Positions 33,904 to 45,906 of a stretch of DNA of 64,000 nt are shown in pieces. The stretch lies in assembly GCA_008933995.1 (NCBI GenBank), contig WARS01000011.1, positions 18,249,516 through 18,313,515 of the forward strand, written 5' to 3'. The notes below the pieces were generated by a model that was given only the letters and a program-made list of their open reading frames with translations, did no database searches and was not told where the DNA came from. How positions within the stretch are numbered: the first letter of the stretch is position 1; each line of letters begins with the position of its first letter. This stretch comes from Datnioides undecimradiatus. Taxonomy: Eukaryota; Chordata; Actinopteri; Lobotiformes; Datnioididae. The position numbers were made by a program, and so were the translations under genes.

Positions 33904-36889
33904 CTGCGGGGGAAGAACATGGGGAAGCGACACGTTAGCCCCGGCTTGCTTTGAATGTCGTCAGCTGCCGGGCTGCTGCACGCGAATAATTGGCCTTTTT
34001 TATCGAGCGTCAACAGATTGTGGGGGAATTCATTTCAGAACCAAACGGCCGTGTTTGACGTGCTTATCCTTCCACCAGCGACATAATTATTCTTGAGCAG
34101 ACTTTTAATGATGTGTGATAGGATGGCGGGTTTTTTTGGGGGGGGGGGCTAATCCACTGATTGGCGAATCGCATGAGAGGAAAACCTAACAGGGACAGCA
34201 GGACATAAAGGATATTGACATGCCTGACAATGGATTACTGATTGGAATCAAGTTTTCTTTACCAATACAATGAAAACACACACCAACTGGTAGATGAAAC
34301 TGTGCAGTGCATCAGCGTCTTCTACCCCGCTGGTATTTTTAGCTGATCAGTGATGGCTGGTGGTGGTCGACGGGCGGTGTTTCAATACATTCTTATGCCA
34401 CAGTGGTCAAAAAGAGATCTTATCGGCCACCGTGCTCCTCTTTGTTGTGAAAATGTGACTTTTTCTGTTTGTAGATCACGGGCCACCGTCACGAAAGAGG
34501 ATAAATCAATGCATTTCTCTAGCAGTTGTGGTCAAAATAGGGATAACATGTGAATATAAATATAAGAATGTAAGAAAACACTGACATTCAGTATTAAAAT
34601 GAATTATAACTGTGAATCAGCTGTTCATTTTTTATTTTTCTTCAAATTGTCAACTTTTATTTTTATAAAATTAAAAAAGCAATTGACAAAAAAACACCAA
34701 AAACTGCAACCCAAACGTATTTTAATTTCGAGTTACGCAGCGAAAAGCTACAAATCCTCATATTAGAGAAGGTGGAACTACTTTTGGCATTAGCAGGGGG
34801 AAGGTTTCGGCCCTACTTTCCCTCAAGTTGCCAACAGAAGTTGCCAACATACAGCTGCAGGACATGGTATTCACATTGGCACCTTGATAGTAGCTTCTGA
34901 TGGATGTCCTTCCCTTCTGCTAACAAACCAGTTTCTGGGGACTTTACGGGGCCCAGTGCGTGAAGAACAGTGGGATCAACTGGACTGTGCCACTTTAATG
35001 CTATGTGCCATTAAATCCTTCACAGTGGTCCTTTAAAAGCTGCTATGTTTGGCATAAAAACAATTTTATATGGTTTCTGCTGCATTATGAAGGGCCAGAC
35101 AGGATGTTTTGTTGGAACCTTCTTGATCAATTAGACGGCTGCTATAAAGAACAGGGGGAAAGGAGCAGTGTGCTGGTCATGAGGGCGGTAAAGGATCTGT
35201 TTATGCCGGCACCCTCTAATGCAGTCTGTTTCGAGATCTGTACGAATATTGCTTTTGAGAGGCTTTGAGGAGCTCAGACGTATGCTGATATGATGTTGCA
35301 CGATGTATTGGTGCATGTGCACTTTCTGTTTCTCCTGTGGGTAGAGGGGGCTGCAGAATGATGGGTAAAGCTTATACAATCCATTAAAACAACAGACTGC
35401 AACCTTATAAAGACACACCGCGTCAGCAGCGGAGGACAGGAAGGAGTGGAGTCATACAGTAAATTGATTTACAGCCCTTTAACTTGTTAAGAAATGATCT
35501 GTGGGGTGCTTCTTTGCCCCCAACACAGATCAAAGAAGGGAATCGCGAAGTCTATTGAATGTTGGCAGCTTAACTTACATATATCCGGATGCTTTATAAG
35601 CAGCAGTGAAAGCTGCTTTCGGCTTGAACAAAACTGTGTTTCAGGCTCAGTCACAACAGGATTGGCAACTCCTCATAGCAACTGTACAACTGAGACCGAC
35701 TGAGGAGGGGGAGGAGGGGGGGCAGCGCTGGTAACAGCCTACAGATGTAACAATGGCGTTGGTCTTTTCTGTGCCAGCAATTAGGCATCAGCATGCGCTT
35801 TTGTTCAGCCGCTGCAAAACCCCAGAGATGCCTAATAGAATACAAACTACCTCTAAGCTCAGTTCAATGACCATACACACATCGATCACTCACACTAGGA
35901 GTCAGCCTCACCTGGGATTCGGCGAGTCAATACCTCTTTGTGCACACTTGAAAACTGAATTTAACACATCCATCCGCCGCGGCCTGTCCTGTGCAATTTG
36001 CAACTCAGTGTGGTTTAATGTGGCAGGCAATTATCAGTAATTACAATATTTAGGGCTGTTTTTCTGCTTATGCGGTGCAACAAGAGAAGCGTGACTAAAG
36101 GCAGTGTGTGTAAAACCCCAACGTTGGTCGCGAACTGGTTAATGGCTGCAATTTTACATCGACCATGTCAACTGTAAATTCAAAGAAATGTTATTCTAGG
36201 CATGCACCGCCGCAAAAGGGTGCACGTGTTATCTGAATTTTAAATGCCGGGAGCGCAGAAATGAGACGTTTAATCGAATCAGGGAAGAGTCGGTACGATT
36301 GGGCGGAAATTACACGGCGCTCTTTCGCCAGATCCACCGAAAATGTGCGTGTGACGAGCCAAACTGTATGTCACGGACACAGAAAGAAAGGAAATAATGA
36401 TCTGGAGCACAACACGACAAACAAACAGCTGTAGTGCCTTCCACTTGATCGCCCGGTGCTCAGTGTTGCGCATGCTGCTAGCGTTACAGCAGTTTAACCC
36501 TTACGTCTTATTTTCTGGGTAACCCTCCGCCTAGCAACAAATAGTCTGCACGCTTAACAGTTTGACAGACTGATGGACGAGCTGCGAGTCTAACCTATGG
36601 GATGTAAATAATCCCCAAATAAAACAGGAGAGTCTGATGCAACGCTACCGGCTAGATTCGGCATTTGTCGAGCATCCGTACAATGAAAATTTGAGTCCTT
36701 CACACGCAAAAAAGATCAAATTCATATATTAAAATAGTAAATGATATATATATTTAATGCGCTCCTTGTGGCTGTTGGGATGCCCTGAATGCCAAGTACG
36801 TGTGAGGGCGTGGTTTGAATTACAGAGGGGTTTTCTTGGACAAGTGGACCGTACCATTTCTTGAACTTTCCCTGCCTCGCTCCCATCAC

Positions 36890-36912
36890 TAGGGTTAGGG
36901 TTAGGGTTGGGC
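36890..36912 (+). repeat. Short interstitial telomere-like run (TTAGGG)3
   Basis: Three perfect TAGGGT units plus a fourth with one change. Confidence 0.9.
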
Positions 36913-37672
36913 TGCAGGTTAATGCAAGTAGCTATCAAGCTAGTTTACCTACTACCCATCACAGTTTCTGATGCTACTGTTAGCTAGTTTCTGACTCTTG
37001 CATGATGCTGTCAGACTTCAGTTCATTTTGCTGTGCTGGCTATGTTGCACTGTCTCCGCTACAAGTAAATTGCAGACTTCTGTGGTGAGAAAGCCGAGTG
37101 CAGCGTGATGATGGTGATGAGAAGCATCATTAGGGCCACTCCGGACACATCTCAGCTGATGACTGCAAGAGCGCGTGAGTCCTCCCGACACCACGGCTCA
37201 GGCAGCTCATCCTCTTCACTGCGAGCTCGGCAGCGCCTCTTTCCTTTTCCGCACAATCAAGAGCTGTGCTGAGACGCCTCACCTACGTTTAAACTAAATA
37301 AATAAACTCTGCGTGATCCGGTGGGAGAGGCACAATTAGACAACTTTTCTGCTTCGTGTTAGCGGGGAGTTGATCTCTCAGGTTGGAGTTTCGGGTGTCT
37401 GTCCTGATGATGCGAGACAAAGCGCGGCGCCTCTCTTATTTCAATAATTCAGTGTGGGCTCAGAGCAGGAAGAGGATGAGATGCTCGCGCTGCCAACGGC
37501 GCAGCTGGGAAACATGCTCGCCTCTCCTACCCCAGATTTAACTGTGACTGAGATGCACGGCAGAATGCGTCAAACATAATAATCCCTGTTTTCAGCCTAC
37601 TGTATGGAATAGGTACATGTGGATTTATGGATGAAGGGATGAATTCACCGTGTGCATCAATCAACAAGAGGG

Positions 37673-37674
<2 letters not shown>

Positions 37675-37707
<33 letters not shown>

Positions 37708-37714
37708 TGTGTGT
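37675..37714. repeat. (GT)n microsatellite
   Basis: A near-pure run of about 40 bases; a second GT run lies at 37893-37914. Confidence 0.95.
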
Positions 37715-37892
37715 TGCTGTGCTCATTCTTGTGGCATGAATCCAGAGGGGAGCTGCAGCAGTGAAATGGACTAAGTGTGTTTTAATGGGCGTGTCATCCT
37801 GGCAGTCACACACACTCAGATGTCCCCAGCACCATTTCAGGACACAGCACACTTCCAGCAGGCTGGGGCTGTTAAATATCCATTATGCACTC

Positions 37893-37914
37893 TGTGTGTG
37901 TGTGTGTGTGTGTG
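37893..37914. repeat. (GT)n microsatellite
   Basis: A pure dinucleotide run about 180 bases from the preceding one. Confidence 0.95.
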
Positions 37915-40794
37915 AACTGGACCAAATAAACCACAACGCCGCAGCCTCTCTGCTCGCTTATGCACCGTGCACTTAACACGTATCAACTGTCTTTCCCGAA
38001 CTCCTTTTGAAAACTGCACTCTCTCAGTGAGAGGTTAAATCCTGTTAGATTGACACAAAGGGAGCTCGGTGGCAACGGAGCTGCGACAAAACCCGAGCGT
38101 AGCAGCCGCGAGAATCAATTATAAACTCATTCTTGGGGCTAAATGTTCGATTTCACCAAGATTTCTCGAGCGTTGTATTTTTAATTCAATATGCTTTGTT
38201 TTGTGTTTGCCCTTAATTTTGCAATTTCGGCTGCGACAAACAAGTCACACGCTGCCCGGAGCCAGGGTTCCTTGCGATTGTTGCTGCAGTCGCTCCTGGA
38301 GGAGATAAGATAGAAAGCACGCCCCTGGAAGAAAATAAAAAAATAAAGAAATCCTCCAGGGAAACTATCACCTGGTTGTATCGCACCATGACTAGTGCCT
38401 TGGGGCTTGGAAATGGCTCTCAGCTGGAAATCTTGTGCCCATCAATCCTTGACGTCACAGCGAGCCGAGGGTTATTATGTTGCCGCGCAGCGAGATGAGC
38501 ACACCAGGGAGCGAAAACGAGAAACAAAGGAATTACATAAAGAGCTCTGTGTAAACCAAGACTATGATGAGGATGAGAACTTAATGTTCCCAGTGTGGAA
38601 GCCCCGGAAATTATGGTTTTGAGGAGGCTGAATGAAGTCATCTATACATATGTTGTCTTGTTGAATCGTTTAGTCGTTAGGCGATAGCTGGAAACGCCCA
38701 TCACAAGCTCCCAAAGCCCCAGGTGGTGTCTTCAGACCGCCTGCATCGCCTGAACGACACTCCAAAAGGTATTTAGCTCACCTCGCTCAGCCCAATCCAG
38801 CGTTCGGTGAATGAATGGTGATTAATTGTCTAATAGTTTCAACAGCAGTGAGAGAATAAGACCTAGTTTTTAAATATGTGTTTTTCTCGCAATGTTCATT
38901 ATTTTTTCCGCGTCCCAGGCAAAAACCTTGGCAAGCTATCTCTGGATTCATCGTCAATGTCCTCCATGCTTCTCTGGCGAGCCCATACGAGCTGACTGAT
39001 CCAGGAATTGTCTTCCCTTCCCCTGTTGCACCCCCTCCTCCCTCTAATGCTCAAATCTGACGGAGGCAGACTTCAAATGGAAAACAAGGAGCTCCCCAGC
39101 GAGGAGAAGGCAATTATGGTCCGGCCTGATGTGCAACCTAATGCCGCGAATTCTATATCACACCGAAAAAACAAAACAAAACAAAACAAAAGGCCTTCCA
39201 CTCCCTCTCCATTCGTAATGGCTTGATTGCTGCCGAGTGGAAGCCGTCCTCCTGCATGCCAACGACACCACTTTTTGTTTTCGAGTGCTGCGAAGGGGGA
39301 GCGAGGAGCAGAGTAAATGGAAGGTATAGAGCCGAGCAGAGCGGCGCTGACATGCCACAAACATGAGTCGGGCTGCACAGTAATTTCACATCCCATCTTC
39401 CCAAGGTTGTTCCTTTTTAAAGTCATTTCCGCAAAAGTGAAACCACGGTGTCAGGGTGTCTCGGCGAACGCGCGGCACGGCTGAGGCTGCGTAACACCTG
39501 CATAACCCCCGAATCTGAGGCGTCTGTATGGATCGCGCTTTCAGAAAACTGTTTGTGTACAGTATCGGCATAATGAATTCATTCGTTTGAATGCCGGCAG
39601 CGAACTGAGAAAGGCAGAATAATGAAGATGAGATTTGAAAATAAAATGTTCTCCTCTGGGAGTCTCAGGTACGCACACAGCACCGCGTCCCCCCGTGTGT
39701 TATTCAGAAATCAAAATAACCTCTCAACAAACACTTTTTCTCGCCGGCTTGAATCAACTCTCAACTTTTCGATTTAGGCCACTCGGTTTTTAAAAAATGT
39801 GAAGCCGGGGTTTTTGTAATGGGAAAATCTAGACGGGAAACTCATTGTGAATAAGAAAAGGGGAAAAGATTAATAAAATGGGTAGCAGAAAGCAATTCTC
39901 CCACATTTCATCTTGTTATCTGTTTTACATTATTTCCCCTGGGTATCCTGCACCTTGCAGATATACAGCTCTGCACAAATAATCAATTAAGCTTGCAGAT
40001 TTGCGGGGATTCAGCAGTTGCTTTGTGTCAGGCCTTCAGCCACTTTCAATGGATTTTCCTTCTCGATAAAAAGCCGGGAGTAACAAAGGCTTCTGTTGAT
40101 AACAAAATTGTGGCGCGCGGCGGAATAATAAATCCCTTTATTATGAAATGGCTGTTTTGCTAATAATTCAAATTGGTCAAACAGTTTACCAATTACGACA
40201 TTCTTACAGCCCCGCCAGACAAAGGAATCTGTCATCTACAAAGACTTAACGACCCTTGTCAGACATCCACGCCCCTTTATAGAAACACGGAAATGATCTT
40301 AATTATTGGGGTGCGACGGGGGGATTGTCAATGAGGGTGTTATCAACGCATTGTGTGGTGAATTAAAGCCTGGAAGCTGTGTTACTGGGGGATCTACCAT
40401 GTAATGCCTGGAGACACAAGAGCCAGTCATGTTTGAGGCTGACGACCAGGTTCTGTCTTCAAAGGTCATTTTCCAGAAGGAGGTTATTTCACCCGAGGTG
40501 ACGACACAAACGCTTCTTTAGGACCGTTTCTACGTCGCGTCTTTAAGCTGCCAAGTGGGTTTCTGATCATGAGACGGTCCCAGGCGCGGTGTGCTTTACT
40601 AATCCAGGCTGCATCAAACTCCCGAGGCCAGGCGGTTGCGCCGGGGACCCAAACAGATGTACCACCTCGCGACAGCAGCCGCACCACCGCCTCCCCTCCC
40701 TGCGCCGGGCCTGTCACCGCTGTCAGCAGCTTGAGCTCACTCACTCTAATGGGAGGAGGAGGTGTTGTGGAGGTGGTGGTAGAGGGGAGTGAGA

Positions 40795-40813
40795 GTGTGT
40801 GTGTGTGTGTGTG
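40795..40813. repeat. (GT)n microsatellite inside a CpG-rich block
   Basis: A dinucleotide run that splits the GC-rich segment 40560-40960 and accounts for the Val-Cys repeat in the overlapping 182-residue frame. Confidence 0.9.
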
Positions 40814-42255
40814 CGCTGAATGTGATCTGTTCCCCGCGGACACACTGTCCGAGAGCGCCGCCCTCCCCACCACCGGCACAGCCGCCGCCAACCGCCACCG
40901 CTACCGAGTCCCTGGAGGAAGACAGGAGCAGTCCAGTGACAATGGCACTTCCAGCTGTTCTCCCATAAGGAACCGGTGTGCAAAACAAGCCTTGGAGCAT
41001 AAAAAACCCCAAATGGTCTCAGTCGGTGAGCCTGTCAGGCTTCCTGCTGCAAGAACGTTTCCAAGCGCCGTCAAACAGCCTTTTCTGTCCCGGACGGTCC
41101 GGCGTCCTTGCCCTTGAAAGCTCATGCAGCAAGAGGACGCTGCCTTGTTCTCATTCCAGCTTGTGCTGGAGACACCAGCAAAGCTTTTCAGTTCACTGGC
41201 ATTAAGCATTAAGCAGCACTGGCACAGGTGGCGCGAGCGACTGCAGTACGTTCCCATGAAATACGGTGCGAGTGCCACCCATTGATGCTACCTTCAGAGC
41301 AATCAAGCATCAAAACGTTTAGAACAAACGGCCGTGGCCCCTCTGCTCTTCTGCAGAGCAATCGTCCAGATCATCCAGCCCGGCCCGTAATTGAAATGTG
41401 ATTGTAAAGAGCTTCTTCAGATCGGTCCATATCCCCCCCTGCCCCATTTGATTTTTACTTACTTGGCTGGAGAGGAAAAAGGTCTCGTATCATTTATAGC
41501 TCTGAATGGACCTGCGCCATCTCCGGACAGCCGGCCCTCAACAGCGTCAGCGATATGAAAAGGGAGACTGCATTTATCACGAGACACAAACATGAGTGCG
41601 ATCAAACAGCTTTAATGCCCCTGATGATGCGGCGACGTATACAGCGCTTGCTTCATCACCGGGAGCTGCAGAGAGGCTCTCGGGCTCGAGATCGATGATG
41701 CGGTTGCTACTGACGCTTTGTCAGCTTTCCGCGTTTAAGGTGGGGCGGGAAACGTGGAAGCCCGTCCACCACGCTCCAGCTGCGGCGAGCGTAATGAGCG
41801 CGGGAGGCGTGAGAAATGATTCATACGTGGCCGGGCCTCTCCAAGGCCCTTCTGAGCAGTTAGCACTTTGACCCAGATTAGCACTCTGCCAGGGGTGCAC
41901 TTGGGAGGGATGGCGATGGAGGACTGCGATACCGCCTGCTTATTTCCACTAGAAAACACACTTGACGCCCGTACGCTCCCCGTATACATGCCGACAACTG
42001 CATATGGTCTTCATTTCCACCCTATCCCCTGTGTGGGGCTGTTAAGATGCGGCCGGTGATATAAATTATTACCTACATCTGAGACGCCGGATGATTAGTA
42101 TTTGAATATTGTGGAGCAGTCTCTAGGGCAGAGATATTCAATTAGTTCTTTGTTATATCACATTCAGCTAATAGACTGTGTGTCCCCCCCACCACCCCCC
42201 GACTTCAAACTCCCTGACTGCCCTCTGTGCCTGCTGTCATAAACATATGCCGCCG

Positions 42256-42270
42256 CCCCCCCCCCCCCCC
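42256..42270. repeat. Poly-C run
   Basis: Fifteen uninterrupted cytosines. Another C run of 13 is at 12295-12307. Confidence 0.9.
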
Positions 42271-43081
42271 TTCGAGGCCCCCTTTCTACATTCAAAGCAA
42301 AAACCCACGTGAATTAGCAGACAACAGCCTGTCATCGTGTCTAGTCCATTAAAAAAACTGGACAGCGGCTACGGGCATGAGAGAGGATGAAAGAAAAAGG
42401 CCGGTGAAGAAAAGGCCGGAAGAGAAATCCCCCCCCTTCTCTCTCGCCGTCTCCATTTGTGAGACATGAAAAAGGAAGAGGAGACTTGGCTCTGCCTTAA
42501 AAGCACTTAAAAAGCCAAGGTCACCTCCTGGTCAAATCTGTGAAATGAGAAAATGGCTGAAGGGGCAAGAGGCCGGTGGCAGATAACATGAGAATGCACT
42601 ATCTCCTCCCTACACATTTAGTGCAGGGGAGGACGGGGCGCTGGCAGGCAGGCTTTTCAAATGGCTCCGTGTTGAAATGAGGACTGGAAACACAATAAGA
42701 TGGCCCAGTTTCGCCCAGTATGACAGCGCATACACTGAAGTGCTCTTAGGGAATGAGCTTTTTGGTCAAGCAGAGAGCGGACGGCCCATAGAGCTGAATG
42801 TGAGCTCACACAACCGGGTTTTGCATTTAATCCGAGCGTCTGGAAGTGCTCAGGTGAATTTAAAGGGGCAGCCTCCATTTCAGTCAGGAAATGGCATCGG
42901 CCTAATTTAATGCATATGTAAAATCAATATCTACAAATTCCCAATGGCAATCAGAGGAGTTAACAGTACATACCAATGAAATTACTCGTATTTTAAACGA
43001 TTGACTTGCAACTGAGATTGTCCTAAGACGCAGTTTGACCATAACCCATAAGCTCTGTCTGCACTGGGGCCTAGCGTCGTG

Positions 43082-43330
43082 ACCGCTAAGACACAAATTT
43101 ACCACAAAGACACATGAATCAACAACAGAGAGCCGCAAAGGCACACAAAACAACTGCAAAGGGGCACAAGAAGACTACGAAAACATACAAAACCACCACA
43201 AATGTGCTAAAAACTCCTACAGAGAGACACAACCAACCACAAAGAAGCAGAAAACAACTACAGAGATACGGAAAACGAACACAGAGATGCAAAAGGGACA
43301 CAAAAACAACCCCAAAGAGACGCATTAACA
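43082..43330. repeat. Degenerate minisatellite, unit of about 20-24 bases (ACAAAGAGACACAAAACAACC-like)
   Basis: Tandem variants of CACAAAGACACA / AAAACAACTGCAAAGG / AAACCACCACAAATG repeat along about 250 bases. This purine-plus-C array is a common class of tandem repeat in fish. It generates an artificial Lys/Thr/Gln-rich 73-residue frame that should not be taken as a gene. Confidence 0.75.
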
Positions 43331-45038
43331 GCTAATGTTATAATCATAATGAACAGGTAGCTAGAAACCAGACTTCAATGGAAGAACAATGTTTGTCCTT
43401 GTCTTCTGGATGTTTATGTTAGCAACTGTTTGCTAAAAATAATACCAAAGGGCAGCTTCTTCGTTAGTCCGAAGGTTAATTAGAGAATAAATTCGTAGAT
43501 GAAGGTTATTTTTGAAAATCCTTTGCAGTTTTTATGGTCCATGTTGTTCAATAATGCAGAATCTGCACGTCTATACTTACGTAAAATAACATGAATAGCT
43601 GCTAATATTAATATCAAAGTCAATAATTAACTTGGGTTCTGGATGCAGACATTCACGAGAAACTATATATCGGGCTGCATTCCTGGGGTGAAGCCTTCCC
43701 AAGGTTCCCAGTAGTGTTTGCAATTTAAATCAAGCAATCTGTAGCCTTTAAAACCACCTTCGTACAGTAATCCTGGAGATCATATGCTCCTTCCCTCTGG
43801 ATGCAGCAGAGTGAGCAACAAGCATAAATCGAGATGTGCAGCACAATACCTCAGCTGAGGAGCCCATGCATCCCGCCGGCCTCACCGAGCCGCGAAACGC
43901 CGAGTTCTTCTGGAAGCGTCTCTCTGCTGAGACATTGACTACCTATCCCAGTGCTAGGCTGATGGGAGAATATCCTATATCCCTGCATCCTCGGAGATCT
44001 CCCAAGTCTCCAGCATGAATATTTGATGAGCGATGTGTGGGATGGCCAATCACTAAAAGACATTTATCTCCAATACCCCTGACTGGGCGGCCCTCGCCGA
44101 GCCTGTCCTTTGGTAATCAAAAACAATCGTTTCATGGATGAAAAGGCCCTTTCAAGAGAATCACAGATACCGCTGTAATGTATGTATGGAAGATTAGCTC
44201 GGCCACACGCTGGGAATGCATCAGGACCCAAAATCTGATATAAACGCTTCTTATTTTATTCTTATTTTACATTTTTCATTTTTATTTTCCACCGCCGGCC
44301 CCAGTGAAACGATAAACGGCGACCTATTTTTTGTACATCTTTGCCTGCCTGTGTTTGTTGTGTCTGGCCTCCCATGAGCTCTCCAAGAGCACATGGCCTA
44401 TGTTAATTAGCTATTCTGGGACTTAAGTCCGCACTTATTCAACCTTAACGACCCTGTTTGTGCCACAGCAACGTTGCAGAGTGTTCAGCAAATTCCTGCG
44501 GTCACTGCTCAGACCTTGGGTTTTCCATCATCGGCCCATTATTTTATAACCTTGCTTATGCAAAACACTGTGGCATTTGTGATGACAGCAATGAGCTCTC
44601 AGGTCCTCATAAAAACCCCCCCACTCCAATTCCGCAGCCTTTTAACGATGCTGCAATCGAGCAATTTCTTCACCGTAGTTCAACAATTACAGTTCCTTCT
44701 CCTCTATCTCCGACTAATGAGATTGGAAAAGCATCAAAACTGCGGGTGACGCCGAATCCCAGCTCCGAAACAGGGCACCTGTCTGAGAGCATTGAACTGT
44801 TGAGTTACCGTTATCAATCAGCAACTCTGTCAACCCCCCTGCAGATGTATTATGCTCGTTTTGCGCTATGGGGCAAGAAAGGTCTTTTTAATTGCACCTT
44901 TAACCTCAATCTCTTCTCGTGAAGCCGCTCAATGACCAACGGTAAAGGACAGTGGCCGCACTGGGCCGCAACCAGGTGTCCCACATGATGCAAAATGATG
45001 CCGACTCTTTAATTAGATTTCTGGTTGCACGATAACGC

Positions 45039-45062
45039 AAAAAAAAAAAAAAAAAAAAAAAA
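45039..45062. repeat. Poly-A run (24)
   Basis: Uninterrupted adenines directly followed by a CpG-rich CTCTCGGCCGCCGCGGACG stretch. Confidence 0.95.
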
Positions 45063-45512
45063 GCTCTCGGCCGCCGCGGACGTGGCTTCTTTTCTGTCAC
45101 TTGCATTTGAAACGGCGGTGGCAGCTTATTGCCATAATCAGATAGAACTAAATGAGGCACCAAACCAACTGTAACACAATTACACTTTAATTAACGAGTG
45201 TTTTACTGTTCAGTGACATTTATGCTCAGAGCTAAAGACTAACAATGTCTCCACAAAGATGACACTGGCTAATTTCCCAGGTCTCATTCCTTCTTTTCGT
45301 CCCCCAGAAAATCAATTAGAATCAGGTTGAGGGCAAACATGTGCTCCACCCAAGAAAGGGTCTTTTATTCTACCACCGCCTGTACGAAGGTCTGTGACAT
45401 GTTAGCCTGTCAGCACGTCAGTTCGTCTCCTTTGCAGCTAAATGTAGGCGTGTTTTTAATTACTCTTTTGGAAAAATGCCTCCGCTGCTGTCTTTTCTTC
45501 CACGCCTGACAA

Positions 45513-45553
45513 CAGATCGTTCATTAACCCCGCCGAGGTTAATGAACGATCTG
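45513..45553. repeat. Perfect inverted repeat, 17-bp arms with 7-base loop
   Basis: CAGATCGTTCATTAACC (45513-45529) and GGTTAATGAACGATCTG (45537-45553) are exact reverse complements separated by CCGCCGA. Pairing stops at the next base on each side. The DNA could extrude a cruciform, or a transcript could fold into a strong stem. No family is recognised. Confidence 0.95.
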
Positions 45554-45869
45554 CGCGTTTGAGCTCAGTGAAACTTCAGCGTCTCCTGTTCTTTCGGATG
45601 CGTAGCCGAGGGGACCGTTTCTTTTTGAATAGGGGTTGTCTGCAATTACTCTTTAGGTGGATCTGCTGCTGTCAGTTTGAGATGCTGACAAAGGATGCCC
45701 TTTGCCTTTGAAGTACTTCATCTTGCCTCAGGTAAGAGAGTCCACAACTTGGCAAAAAGGAAAACTTTTTGTTTGGTTTCCCAGCCTCGGGCAGGCTCTC
45801 AACCGAGTGGGCTCCTCTGATGTTGAAATATACACATTACACATTCAAAATAGTTTGTCAGGAAAGAAA

Positions 45870-45906
45870 AGAGAGAGAGAGAGAGAGAGAGCGAGAGTGA
45901 GAGAGA
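45870..45906. repeat. (GA)n microsatellite
   Basis: A GA run with a few interruptions at its right end. Confidence 0.9.

Noticed and set aside
40569-41117. Plus-strand frame of 182 residues
   Set aside because: Low-complexity GC-rich sequence with a GT repeat giving Val-Cys repeats; the opposite strand is equally open.
43114-43335. Lys/Thr/Gln-rich frame of 73 residues
   Set aside because: A by-product of the minisatellite array.
44458-44922. Plus-strand frame of 154 residues
   Set aside because: No domain, signal or splice context is recognised; composition looks random.
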